Assembly (NCBI RefSeq): GCF_003589595.1
Contig: NW_020653719.1
Location: forward strand, 788,917-852,916
DNA from: Hyposmocoma kahamanoa
Taxonomy: Eukaryota > Arthropoda > Insecta > Lepidoptera > Cosmopterigidae
DNA: 64,000 bases
Reading direction: 5' to 3'
The notes below the pieces were generated by a model. That model searched no databases, was not told the DNA's origin, and worked only from the letters and a program-made list of their open reading frames with translations. Below are positions 36,736-48,696 of this stretch, in pieces; position 1 is the stretch's first letter, and each line of letters begins with the position of its first letter. A program made the position numbers and the translations under genes.

Positions 36736-39694
36736 TGGTAATAGCTTTACTTTTCTTAAAAGCGTTTTTGTATGTTCACGCATTTTTTTTCACACGGATT
36801 TTTTTTGTATAATCACACGCTTGGCTACAATAGCATCTGATGCCAAGCGACAGTGCGACCTATGAAATTTCCATTACAAGCTGCACCCGCAACTGCGGTA
36901 CTAGCGAATAGCTGTTTATATGTATGCAACCTCGCAAGACTGTATTACTAACATCATAAACAACAACTCTTGTGCCATGGTTTTTAATAATTCGTCAGAT
37001 TTTACTGTCGTACAAAAATAAAAATATTTAAATAGATCACTCTAAACGGTAATAACTATGTGCGGTAAGAACAGAAAGAGTAAAAAGGTAAAAAATGTCA
37101 GGTAGTACATGTTATGTTTTGTAAAAAATCAAGGAACAAAAGTTACTGTTTATCATAGTAATGTAGTCCGGCGAGGTTGTTAGTATTTAATAAATAAACC
37201 CTGCATAATCAGAAAGTACTGATGCAGTCAACGCCCCGAATGCACTCTGGATACCCGATAGCTGTGCTAACAATCGGCAGTGTGGTCCATAGAAGTACGC
37301 TCAAAGAAGTTAACTTTTGACAAAAGCTGTCACCCCCCTCTTACCGGATATCTTGTACATTATAGTGATGACATTTAGCCACCTCACTGGCGAGTCGAAC
37401 GTTGCAGGTAATTCTGATAAAACTTGCTTAGGAATGGGAGCGATACTAAAGCCTATTGACAAATGTAACTTAACCCGCAAACGCTACACATCACTAACTT
37501 GTGTGATTATTTGGTTGTGTTCTATCTTAACATTGTAGGTAAACTTCTAGAAAACTTAGTTTTACTCTTAGAATAATAACGCATAGAATGATAGTTTCAT
37601 ATCAAACGAACTGTCGAACGAACGAGTGAGGCAAAAATCAAATTCATGTAGGCTAGTTTTAGTAGTAAGTTAATTTTCGGTTTTAGTGAATATTTATATA
37701 AAAATACAAGTTGAAACGCGTTACTTTCTTGTGGAATGTGATGTTAGTATCTATTTCAAGTTTGTCTGACGTATTTTTACACTCATTTCGTCATTTTTAG
37801 CACTGAAGGCCCGCCCGCTCGTGTAGGCCCTTTGGGAGCGCTTCAATTTGCCTCACTTAGCGTGTGCGGGCTAGGTTTCTATGCGTTATTATTCTAAGGT
37901 TTTACTTATTTCCGACTCAAAATGCCAAAGCAATTAAAAATGCTTTGCAACTAAAGCTAATGTACTCTAACAGAGTTAAGTATGCCATTTAGAAAATATT
38001 TAAGTGTTTATAGAAAAAAATAATGTTTTAGAAACAATTAGATGAAACTATTGTTTTAGATTAAGAGCCTTTTGATTGAAACCCCAGTGTTAAAATTGAA
38101 CGTTTTAGTGTATGACTTGATATTTTACACTTCTATAAATATGATAATAATTTACTATACAATCACTAGGAAATTCAAGATTATTTCAAATATAAACAAA
38201 TGCCTGCTGCTTTATACTGTTTCGCAGGGCATACAAAGTTATTTTCTTAAGAAATGAATTCATATAACTTTCTATGTAAATAAATACTGAATATTTTTTC
38301 AAATGAACGTACCGGATATAGATCTATGTCAAAAATTAAGATTTATTCAATACAAATCCCTCCACAACAAATTTTTAACAATACTCTTAGCTGCTAAGAC
38401 TGAAAGGTACTCGCTAAATTCTATTTATTCAAATGCCAAACTAGGCCCTATACCCGTTTCTTTCTGGTCTATATTATCGATAGTTTATCTGACTAACTCA
38501 TTCCATGTGCCAAACGTCATACTAGTCAGGGTATTGCTTTACTAGATTCCCTTGTTATTATAACAGTAATTTCTAATAAGGATCGTGACAGACCGCGACC
38601 TTTGCCTTGGTAGCACTCACTAGAACACTAGGGAACCGCTGTATTCAAGTAGATGCATACAAGGTAGTAAGGACTAAAATTAAGACCGAATAAAACAACC
38701 TTATTTCAACTATAATATAGAAGTGCCTTACAATTTTATTTTTATAAAATTTTTCGTTTATCGTTTTTATTAAAAGAGATAAATAACATCCAGCACTGGA
38801 AATTGCATTTATTTTGGTCCACTGCTTCCTCTGTTCAATCAGAGGCGAATTCAAAGTGGATCGATTTTAATTTGTTTCTTACTAATCGATTGTCTTATTT
38901 ATAATTTAGTGAATTAAATATTAGGCTGGCCTGACTCTAAAGACATTATTTTACAAGCGAGCACTGCCGGCGTAGAGGAAATTAGGAAGAAATTTGACTT
39001 AACCCTACTTATATTACGACACAGACGTCTATTTAGAAAACAATAAACTGAAGTCAATTCTATGAAAACCTAAAAAGTAAGAGAGATAAAAGAAATAATC
39101 TACAAATACGTAATATTATCTAAAATTACAAATGACGGATACAGTCCTAATATTGATGTGGTGTTCACTTTGCTGTCGAATCTCCAGTGTATTGATTTCG
39201 CTTAGTCAAATAGAATCTGTTCTAAGCGCCTATAGTCCCGGAAATTCGGCATACGGTCTAAGTACTTCTGTATTTGTGTCAACATAAAATATGAAATGTT
39301 TACTATAGTATTAATATTTGTGTCTAAGTCTAAATGGATATATTCTTCTAATTTTGTATGGAATAGTGTAAGGCGAGCACAGTGCGCTTACAGCGCGCAA
39401 AATACGTGTATTTGGCGTGAAAACTGTGTAGCCGTGCCTATGTAGTTGAATGTAAATTACGTACGTCTCCATATATCTAACAAAACCTTTCCTAAGAAGT
39501 GTCTATATATAGTTTGAGAAAAATGATAATCTACACCTATATTAATATGTCACAAGTAATAGCAAGAGACTTGGCTATGTGGTGTTAAGCCTTTGCCTAT
39601 TCCTAACGGAAAGAATTTAAAAAACGACAGGTAAAGCGAATACAAACTCATAGGCGAATAGACATAGACTAGCCAAACTAATTTATACGGTCTC
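36736..39694. other. Intergenic, nothing recognised
   Basis: AT-rich sequence. Open frames at 37317-37538, 38072-38257 and 38303-38545 carry no domain or splice context that I can recognise. Confidence 0.4.
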
Positions 39695-39900
39695 TTAAGC
39701 CGGGTACTCATTAGCGAACTGTAACTGTAACGTGCAGATACAGTAACGGGTTCTAGTGTTTACGCTTGAAATAGTCTTCAATTAAACGGCTCACAGCGAA
39801 CCGCACGCGTACTGCTCGCGGCAAGCTCGCGAACCACGTACACACTATGATTTTTGTGCAACGGTTACAGTTACAGCTCGCTAGTGAGTATCCGGCTTAA
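39695..39900. mobile_element. 198-bp MITE flanked by TTAA (piggyBac-type)
   Basis: TTAA stands at 39695-39698 and 39897-39900. Between them the ends are inverted repeats: GCCGGGTACTCATTAGCGAA on the left and GCCGGATACTCACTAGCGAG inverted on the right, continuing with 'ctgtaactgtaac' (about 34 bp). A TTAA target is characteristic of piggyBac. No coding capacity. Confidence 0.75.
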
Positions 39901-40837
39901 GAAGTACTATGTTACCAGATTCTAATGGCAAACATTGCAGTCATTGTGTGTAGCACATCAAGTTTGAGAACCCCATTTTTAAAATTATTTTTATTCACCC
40001 GTGAGCTTCTATTCGACCCTTTTTACAACATAATGCTGAAGGCGTTGGTTTTACTTGAGTAAATTTAAAACACCTTTGAAGTGCCATACCAAAAAAAAGA
40101 TTAAGAGAGCAGCAAGTGGTACCTACTGAATCAATAAACACCACACAATCCTTGGATGGGTTTCGCTAGATATGAGGACATCTTACGTACCAAATACGTA
40201 CTAAACGTTGTAATATAGCCGTAGTAGTATAAATACACGTGACGCGTGCCTCAGCGCCCGCACGATAATTGATATTACACTCTGTGTTGTGATTTTGAAC
40301 GTTCTGTAAATTACCAGTCTTGAAAATACTATCGAGAAAAATTTGTAGACACCTTTTTAGATTAGCACAATTCTTCGCGTAGACACGTTAGTTGATTAAA
40401 TTTAGTAAGCATTTTAGAATACATTGAAATAGGTAATCATCGAAAAATAAGTGTATTGCGTATAGATTCATTGTTATATTCAATGTGATGAAATGGTAAA
40501 AAACAACGCGTAAGCTCGAGTCCTTCCCTTCCTGCTGGGCGACTCTTCACAACTTGGCATATCCTTAAAACAATAAATAAAAACTATTATATATATACTG
40601 ATAAATTTATTAGGGTAACTAATTTTTAAGACAATGACTATTACGTGATCTTTTAGATTGTCTTTATTAATATAATAAATATATGGTGAAGGTTTTGTCA
40701 ATTTGTTTTTATTTTACACCCACTTCCATCTCTTTAAAACGCAAAATAAGTACTTATAATTCATTACAAACGATGTTATTCAAATCCTTATCAAAATCCT
40801 AAGAAAATATTGCAGCTAACCGTTGTTATTTTTAACC
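39901..40837. other. Intergenic, nothing recognised
   Basis: No repeat or gene was identified. Confidence 0.4.
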
Positions 40838-40980
40838 GACTTCAAAAAAGGAGGATCTCAATTCGACTGTTTTTTTGTATGTATGTTACGCGTTAATTCC
40901 GGCATTTGTAAACCGATTTTGATGATTCTTTTTTGTTGGGTACCTACCTCAGTATTGGTCTCATTTAAATTTGAGGACTG
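40838..40980 (+). repeat. Family C lepidopteran repeat
   Basis: 'taaccgacttcaaaaaagga' then 'tcaattcgactgtttttttg', 'gtaaaccgattttgatgatt' and 'ggtctcatttaaatttgagg'. This is the clearest copy in the window. Confidence 0.8.
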
Positions 40981-41034
40981 CCAAAACCACTACTAGACTA
41001 CTACTATTTGAAAACCATTACTACTACATTGGCA

Positions 41035-41172
41035 GAGCATCTGGCACGGATTGCCTGGGGGTGCTGGTTCGAATCCAGCCGGATCGAATGTATTTTTCTT
41101 AATTTTCGGTGTTGTTATTAATATTTATAACGAGAAAATAATGTTTAAAGAAATGAAGTTAAAAAAATATCT
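41035..41172 (+). repeat. SINE3 copy fused to a LINE 5' end
   Basis: 'ttggcagagcatctggcacg' (A-box region), 'ctggttcgaatccagccgga' (B box), then 'ttattaatatttataacgag' and 'aagaaatgaagttaaaaaaa'. The same tail occurs at 42405-42560. It runs directly into the RTE sequence. Confidence 0.75.
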
Positions 41173-42080
41173 ACTTTTATCTGTCCTGGTAGTCTTACCA
41201 GAACAGGCGAGAAGGTTATAGAACTTGAGGAAGAACTGAGTAGGTTACGGTGGGATATTATAGGGTTTTCTGAAGTCCGAAGAGAGGACGAGGACACGGT
41301 AACCCTCAAATCCGGTAACTTGCTTTATTTCCGAGAGGGCGATCAAAAATCGCAGGGAGGTGTCGGGCTTATCGTCCTTAAGTCCCTTGTGAACAATATG
41401 GCAAAGATGGAGTGTGTCGATTAAGGTAGCGTACCTTGTACTCAGAATAACAAACGGTATTCGCTGAAGGTCATACAGCTTTACGCTCCGATTTCGACAC
41501 ATTTCGATGATGAAGTGGAAACTATGTATGACGATATCTCTAGAGCTATACACAGCTTTAAATCTCACTTTCTCGTTGTCAAGGGGGACTTCAACGCGAA
41601 ACTGGGCAAACTGGGCAGGACACATTGCTTGCAGAACAGATGGCCGATGGGGCCGAAGAGTTCTCGAGTGGCGACCGTGTACCGATAGACGCGGCGTGCG
41701 CAGACCACCCACAAGGTGGACTGATGATCTGGTGAAGGCTGCGGGAATCCGCTGGATGCAAGCGGTACAAAACAGATCGTTGTGGCCATTGACTTACAAA
41801 TAAATGGACGACGGGTCTAATACAAAAACCACGAAAAAAATGTCCCAAGTCAACCTATTCGAAATTTAAATTGTTATGTCATCGCAGTATCGCGCTGTCC
41901 GTAGAACAAATGAAGACTAAAGCAGAGTGTCGCGCTCTGTATACGATTTTAGCGCCTTACAAGTGCGGACACTTTTTAGCGCGGACCCGACGTCCATATA
42001 ATTGTAAGTCAATGGTTGTGGCATTCTTTGGGGGAGTCCTATGTTCAGCAGTGAACGTCTTTTGGCTGAATTGATGATGT
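41173..42080 (+). pseudogene. RTE-type LINE, internally deleted
   Basis: The 5' part encodes an apurinic-type endonuclease: LEEELSRLRWDIIGFSEVRR, a stop near 41422, KVIQLYAPISTHFDDEVE, then KGDFNAKLGK. At about 41610 it jumps to the protein's C-terminal end in another frame: WAGHIACRTDGRWGRRVLEW, GVRRPPTRWTDDLVKAAGIR. The whole reverse transcriptase domain (on the order of 2 kb) is therefore missing. A 228-bp MITE (41787-42014) interrupts the last codons, which resume as HSLGESYVQQ, followed by a 'gaattgatgatg' tail. It is non-functional; the similarity to RTE elements is from recall of that family. Confidence 0.85.
41787..42014. mobile_element. hAT-like MITE 'M1', copy 1 (228 bp)
   Basis: Termini CATTGACTTACAA and inverted CATTGACTTACAATTATATG extend to 'ggacg.cgggtc' (about 33-bp TIR). 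A perfect 8-bp duplication GTTGTGGC occurs at 41779-41786 and 42015-42022. It is inserted in the dead RTE LINE. Confidence 0.93.
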
Positions 42081-42217
42081 TGAAATTTGAAGAAAATATT
42101 CTACCTCTAAGGATGGCAAACTAGGAGATGAATTCGGTGTCGCGCACTTTCCGATAATAGATTTCAATAAAACTTTGCAAATGATGTTTGTGATGCCACG
42201 TACTTTTGTGGTCGGTT

Positions 42218-42261
42218 TTTTAATTGGCAGAGCATGGTGCCAGGAGATGCTCTGCCAATTA
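42218..42261. repeat. Hairpin of two opposed SINE3 heads
   Basis: TTAATTGGCAGAGCAT is followed after an 11-base spacer by its exact reverse complement. The flanking 'aagccacgggacgaaccagc' is inverted SINE3 head sequence, so this is a junction of two SINE3 fragments head to head. Confidence 0.75.
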
Positions 42262-42399
42262 AGCCACGGGACGAACCAGCAGACCTTACGAATTTTTCTG
42301 TTTCTTGCAAATCTTTGTTTTTGGTTTTTAACTACTTTTTGCCGCAGCGCCATCTATGAGAAAGATTTGCAAGAAGCAGATAGAAAATTTGAAAGGACT

Positions 42400-42560
42400 T
42401 ACTACTGGTTCGTTCCGTGGCTTAATTGGCAGAGCATCTGGCGCATTGTCTGGATCGAATGAATTTTTCTAAGTGTTCGGTCTTTGTTATTAATATTTAT
42501 AACGAGAAAATAATGTTTTAAGAAATGAAGTTAAAAAAGATCTACTTTTCTCTTGCGGTA
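42400..42560 (+). repeat. SINE3 copy
   Basis: 'tggttcgttccgtggcttaa' then 'ttggcagagcatctggcgca', a deletion of the B-box region, and the tail 'ttattaatatttataacgag' to 'gaagttaaaaaagatctact'. It parallels 41035-41172. Confidence 0.75.
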
Positions 42561-42857
42561 ACTTCATACCTTATCCCCTTACTATATTATAAGAAAAAAT
42601 AAAAATAGTGACAGATCGAACTTTTTTACTGATCAGGGCAGTATACATAACAACTTTTTTTAAAGTCACATACCCCCTGTCCACTGACGGCGGCAGCACA
42701 CTGATGAAAAGTGTCGATGAGATTGACCGGCAGCACACTGATGAAAAGTGTCGATGAGATTGACGATAGAGCACGCACACCAAGTGATGATGCGGCTGAC
42801 GACAGAGCACGCACACCTATGTAACGCCTATTCAATCTCGTCTTGGAAAGTTTATAG
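42561..42857. other. Short intergenic segment with local duplication
   Basis: 'ggcagcacactgatgaaaag' and 'tgtcgatgagattga' occur twice about 35 bp apart (42690-42765). 'gacagagcacgcacacc' is also near-duplicated. A small tandem duplication, no gene. Confidence 0.6.
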
Positions 42858-42865
42858 GGCTCAGG

Positions 42866-43093
42866 CATTGACTTACAAATAAATGGACGACGGGTCTAAT
42901 ACAAAAACCACGAAAAAAATGTCCCAAGTCAACCTATTCGAAATTTAAATTGTAATGTCATCGCAGTATCGCGCTGTCAGTCGATCAAATGAAGACTAAA
43001 GCGGAATTTGGCGCTCTGTATACGATTTTAGCGCCTTACAAGTGCGGACACTTTTTAGCGCGGACCCGACGTCCATGTAATTGTAAGTCAATG
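42866..43093. mobile_element. hAT-like MITE 'M1', copy 2 (228 bp)
   Basis: It has the same length and nearly the same sequence as copy 1. Perfect 8-bp duplication GGCTCAGG at 42858-42865 and 43094-43101. It shares with copy 1 two internal deletions relative to copy 3. Confidence 0.93.
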
Positions 43094-43185
43094 GGCTCAG
43101 GGAACAAATCTGCCGACAGGGAATTCCACTCCAATGCCGTACGCCATATAAATGAGGAAGCGTAATGCTTCATGCTAATCTTGGG

Positions 43186-44185
43186 CGTTTATTCCCAGTC
43201 GTCACCACTGGCTTTGTTCCCATTGGAGACAAATAGAAACAAAAAACCCTTATGTTACCAGGTGGTGAAAAACGAGATAAAAAATGTCAGTTGTTGCCAG
43301 TGGTAATTCCCACTGGCGACAAATGGAAAAAAACCCATATGCTACCAGGTGGTGACAAATGGGATAAAAAGATCTAGTGAAAATGAAATTGAAATGAAAT
43401 TTAAAATTCCAATTAATGTTTGTTTATTGCCGCCATCGAAAGGTAATGAAATAAAATTCGAATCCAATGATAAAAATACAAATCTTATTTAAAAAAAAAA
43501 CAGTTTTACAGTGTGGCAATCTGAATCATTGTAAATGATGTCATTGTTAATGTGATTTTTAATTATTGTATGGTATTGAAAACATCTGATGTTAGGACTA
43601 ATTTTTTTTATTACGATCAGTATTTTAATCATTAAACTCTATTTTATTTTAATCCCTTTCGATAGCGGCAATAAATAAACATTAATTGGGATTTTTTATT
43701 CCACTGGCAAACTACTTTTGTTGCTGTTAGTTTAATTGAATTATTTATTAGTTACATTCATTGGCTCCATATTAATTATCTTGATTTGTATATGTACACT
43801 ATTGTGTACTGACTTACTATTATATATTTCTTCATTATTTTGTAAACTGACGCTTACTTTTCGAAAAGTAGTATAAAATGACATGTAATTTTATTTGTGT
43901 GAAATTTGTAATGTTGAGATAAATAAACTAAACTACTTCCTAGTAGTATTTTAAATTCCATTTGTCGCCAGTGGCAACAACAGATCTTTTTATCCCATTT
44001 GTCACCACCTGGTGGCATGGGTTTATTTTTCCCCAATTGTCGCCAGTGGAAATCACCACTGGCAACAACTGTGACTTTTTTATCCCGTTTGTCACCACCT
44101 ATATATATATATAATAATATGGGCTTTTTTTCCCAAATTTGTCGCCAGTGTGAACAAAGCCAGTGGTGACGACTGGGAATAAATG
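43186..44185. mobile_element. 1000-bp foldback element, 8-bp TSD
   Basis: The ATCTTGGG octamer flanks it (43178-43185, 44186-44193). Termini CGTTTATTCCCAGTCGTCAC and inverted CATTTATTCCCAGTCGTCAC open inverted arms of about 200 bp. The arms repeat 'ttgtcgccagtgg' and 'tttgtcaccacctggt' blocks. A second inverted pair lies inside: 'ccaattaatgtttgtttatt' with 'gccgccatcgaaagg' near 43410-43445, inverted near 43640-43690. There is no transposase; the octamer suggests hAT-type mobilisation. Confidence 0.85.
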
Positions 44186-44193
44186 ATCTTGGG

Positions 44194-45169
44194 TATATCC
44201 ACAATATAGGGGTAACATCCTAGGCTACGTCTAGTCTCACGATGATAGAAAGGGGGTGGCTATTTTTACGGTTCTAAATAGCGTATATTTATTTTGTCAA
44301 ACAGATCAACGTTTCGGACCCATAAGCTGAAATCTATAGAAACTAAGCATAAATAAAAGATAATCATTTATCACCATCTGTTTATTAAGAACATTGTAGA
44401 TCACAATGGAATCTCCCTACAGATCGATAAAACTGTGTTTACAAGAAAAACAAAATATTGCTGTGCAACAATAAAATAAAAATTTATAACATTTCACCCA
44501 CAGAACGAGCCACAGACTCGTATTAAATAAAAATGCTTTTTTCCGCGCAACAAACAAGAATATACCGGTACAAATATTAATCGACACCTTATGTATTTAT
44601 TCGAACTTTGGTAATTATAAATATAAGCATTTAACAATATTGAATGTTATTGCATTAGATGACTATTACCCTACTACGACTAACACATACAAAAAAAAAA
44701 CTAAATTGTGATAAGTACTGATATAAATCGAGGTCTCACCGTAAACAATAAAAACTAAAATGGAGAAAACATGTGCTGTAACATTCATTATTTAATTCGT
44801 TAAAATCATTAATGGAATCATTATTTCAATTATTACTATACAAATGGACGTAGCAATTACAAATGTCATTATTTCATTAAATATTTCATTTAATTATTTT
44901 TTGTAACATGGGATTACGCTAGTGAGAAAACGAGGCTTTTAAAAGGCGACTATATTCAACGAACGAGTCCGTGTTATGTGAAAGTAATTAATGTATAATG
45001 CCGGGGCCACACAAAGGTTTAATGACATTAATTATCGCATCAATCGAGACAATGTCTCGAACCTCAGTGTAGCCGTAGCGTAACAAATAATGGCATTTAA
45101 TATGAGTCCGAGTTATAATAATAATGTCACACAAACACACCAATATGACCAATTTCATTTATATCTAGG
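44194..45169. other. Intergenic, nothing recognised
   Basis: AT-rich sequence without recognised repeats. Confidence 0.4.
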
Positions 45170-45325
45170 AAATTCCTATGAGTACCAGGGCATGGAATTA
45201 CACTAGCCATAACACCTAGACCAAACCATTTAGAAAAAGTTCATTTCCTAAATTGGTCATACCGTGATTGAACCCGGGATCTTCTCAACCGGCCATAGTG
45301 CTTAGCGCCAGGTAATCCACGTCAT
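45170..45325 (-). repeat. SINE2 copy
   Basis: The reverse complement contains 'ctaagcactatggccggttg', 'gatcccgggttcaatcacgg', 'gaccaatttaggaaatgaac' and 'ctaggtgttatggctagtgt'. The B box is slightly degraded. Confidence 0.65.
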
Positions 45326-46971
45326 TGTAATAGTAAAATTGCACAAATTGTTATACCCGCTTTTGACTCAGCGTAAACAAGACAAATGATAATATAGTAA
45401 AACAGCATTTCAATGACAAATTATTCATAACTAGTAATAATAAGGAACGTTCGGATTAATATTCATTTTTGTCATATTTATGCAGATTTTGCAACAGTTA
45501 TTCAAAATGCAAAAGAATGTTGTCAGTTTAGAAATGCAATAGTTCAAAATCGATTATTGGTATCAAACCGATTATGACAAAATCTTACATGTGTTAGCGC
45601 AAGGCCCCATTAGTCTGCCGCTGAAGGTATGCCTTGTTAAGTGAGTTAGCATCCAACAGTTTGCAGTTAATCGCAATCGATACTATTTTCATTATTTGTT
45701 TCCATTCATATTGTATAGACGTTTGTTTCGACACAAGTAATTTTATTTTTGATTTTTGACATAATAAATGAACACAATTATTTGAACAGTAGAATTAAAA
45801 TCACTTTTTTTATTAAAATCTAGCGTAGATATTTACAAAAAATAAGTATTTTTCCACGGGGCAGCACAGAAAAACATATAATTTTTTGTAAATACTATTT
45901 TTTTGTAATTAGATTATATTATTGTGAGAAGAGAATCTTGATATTATAATACTTATGGTATCGATTACATATCTTTCAATCGATTACCTTTGGAAAACAA
46001 GTTATTATTTTACGACTTATATCTGACTTTTTTTTATTTCATTTTATTCTGACTTATATTTCACCTCCTGCTCAGTTTTTAACGACGTTTTAATAGTGTA
46101 CGAATCTGAACATGATCTGACATAATTATAATAATAATAAAAATATTTAATAATATTTTGCCGACTTTTTGCTAAACCCTTTTTTGACCTTAACAGGTTT
46201 ATAACAGTCTATTACATAATTTCTAATAATATTTATTTACGTCAATGGTATGCCTGAATTACTATGGCCCGTGGACATTGCCATACAGTCAAAAATAACC
46301 CTAATTAATGCACTCAATACCACACATTGTATGTATATATATAAACACTATTGTTCAATAAAACAAATTACAAATTTTAACAAACGTTTAGCGTACGAAG
46401 GCGAATTTATCCCATAAAGAAATTTCTTCTAACTAACCTCTTTAAACATTATCAGCGACGTACAGTAAACAGTTAGGAATTTCCACATTTCACACACAGA
46501 ATCGCTCGACCTCTAAAGACGTCCAAAAGTTAGGTCCAGTTATTTAGGGTATCACCAACGTAATATCTAAAGAATTACTTATTATTATATTTTTTGAGAG
46601 GTTGGTAAATAAAGTACGTCTCAAATTAAATGATGAATGAATGGGTAATTTTCAGGTTACTTTTCTCTACCTAATTTCAATTTGTGGCAATTTTTATTAT
46701 TTAAGTATTCAAGTATACTTAAATAAGTCCATGATAATTAACAACATTCAAGTAACCAATGTGGCTAGCAAATCGCAATTTCTTTTTCTTCTTTCTTACA
46801 AAACAATGAGATAAAAGAACAATTTGTAAAAGGATTGAATTTTTGAAATTATTGAAAATTAAACATTAAGGTCACAAATTTACAGACGTACTTTATTTAG
46901 ACCTGTATATTATTCCGCATATTTTGAAATAATATACATACATAATTCTTCACACTTTGAAATAGAAACAT
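45326..46971. other. Intergenic; half copy of MITE family G at 46640-46720
   Basis: 46640-46720 ('gggtaattttcaggttactt', 'ggcaatttttattatttaag') matches one arm of the family G element at 52105-52330. Nothing else is recognised. Confidence 0.45.
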
Positions 46972-47226
46972 ATCGTCGCCTTACTTTCTCAAACTCGTAT
47001 CTTATAAAGAGGAATTATTCAGGAGATGGCAAAACTTTCTATTATATAAATGTCTTATCAATGGTATTAATTTGAATAGATTACTTAAAGAATAGGTAAA
47101 AGCCAGTGTGTAAATATGAAGGAAACGGGATGTGAATCAACCTGCAAAATTTGTATATACAATCCATTTTTTGCATTTCAGTACCTTTGTGCTTAAGATA
47201 CGAGTTTGAGAAAGTAAGGCGACGAT
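46972..47226. mobile_element. 255-bp element with perfect 33-bp inverted repeats
   Basis: 46972-47004 (ATCGTCGCCTTACTTTCTCA onward to 'actcgtatctta') is the exact reverse complement of 47194-47226. The interior has no open frame. No target duplication is obvious at these boundaries, so the true ends may lie outside. Confidence 0.8.
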
Positions 47227-48696
47227 GTTGTAAAAGTGATTTTACGACTCGGTGCTTGTTTTTTTCAATTTTGAATTGAGGCTATCAGCGCAAAAGGGGC
47301 GTAAGTCACATACAATTATTTTCTACAATATTACTTGAATACTGAGAACATAATCCGTCTGTTATGTTGACGGCTAATCATCGAACCAATAGTGATGAAT
47401 TGTGATATAGAGATAGACAGGACCTAAGAGGACACTTTTTGTCACAAAAATAAATATTAGAGTTCATAATTAGGGGATGAGTTAGTTTCTAAAGAGAACT
47501 ATTAAAACTATGAAAATTAGCATAGTACAGTAGGTCATTCGAAGCAGTTATTCTACGTAGACAAAGTCGCAGGTATCAGGTATTTATTTGGATGCTATTT
47601 TCATGCACATAAAAAAAATTGAATAAGTTTTATACATGAAATAGCATTCAAATATAAAGCAATAATCATTCAAAGTTATATTGTACAAAAGAAACTGAAC
47701 GTGGATTATACCACTTTTGCGCTATTGGGATTTCAATTAGGATTTGAAAACCGTTTTCTATAGGCTAATGATAACTTATCCCATGTTACAATTAGCACTC
47801 CGTGCATCAATTTCAACTAAATAGTCTAAAACACTTAAGAAACATTATCTAATGGACTAAATACATACAGAATTGGTGTCAGTCGATCGCAATTACTTTA
47901 TTAATAATCAGTGGTAAGAATGCACATCTTACTGTATACCCTAGAAGCGTTATTACAGCAATATATGGAAATATGCAACAACTCCAAAAATAAAGCCCAC
48001 CACTATAATCAAATTGCTTAAGGTTTATTGGTAATTCTTGGTTTGTCAAAACAAAAAACAAGGACCACACCTGGAAAAACAACTTAGAAATTTCTTTTTA
48101 ATCTTTTTATTACCAGACAGGCGTCCTAGAGACATGAGGTGTCCCTAACAATTATGGTATACATTTTTTATTTGAAAATAAGATATATAATTTAAAAAAG
48201 CATGATGGATGAAAACACAACTGCGCGTAGGAGACACCGTGTAGCTTAAGAACGCTATAGTACCAAAATCATTAGGGACACCGTGTGTCTCTAAGACCCG
48301 TGACGAGTTAACCAATTAGTACAACGCTTTGAGGCGGTGATGTCACTCTTTTGTTTTCAAACAAACATTTGAAAATTGTGCAATCCGAGTATTTTATTTG
48401 AAAACACGTAAAAATGCAACATGTTTGAGCCTATAACGTTAGTCTCCTTCCTTATAAAAATTGTGCTCAAAAAAAATATTCCAATTTGTACTATAATTTT
48501 GATTTATTACTGTTTGTTTTATTTAAGTTAGTAAAAAATAAGATCTGTTGTGGATACATTCATGCATTAACATTTGTATATAAAGAACAGCAACACTATA
48601 CGTATATTTATATATACATGTTTAATTTGTAGCATGGTGGACCTTATTTCGTAACTAGTATAATTATAGATTTGATAAACATCGCGATGTCAAAAG
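47227..48696. other. Intergenic, nothing recognised
   Basis: A word 'gaggctatcagcgcaaaagg' at 47279 recurs inverted at 60077 ('cacttttgcgctgatagcc'), hinting at another dispersed repeat. No gene. Confidence 0.4.

Noticed and set aside
43854..44204. 116-codon minus-strand frame
   Set aside because: Translation of the right arm of the 1000-bp foldback element.
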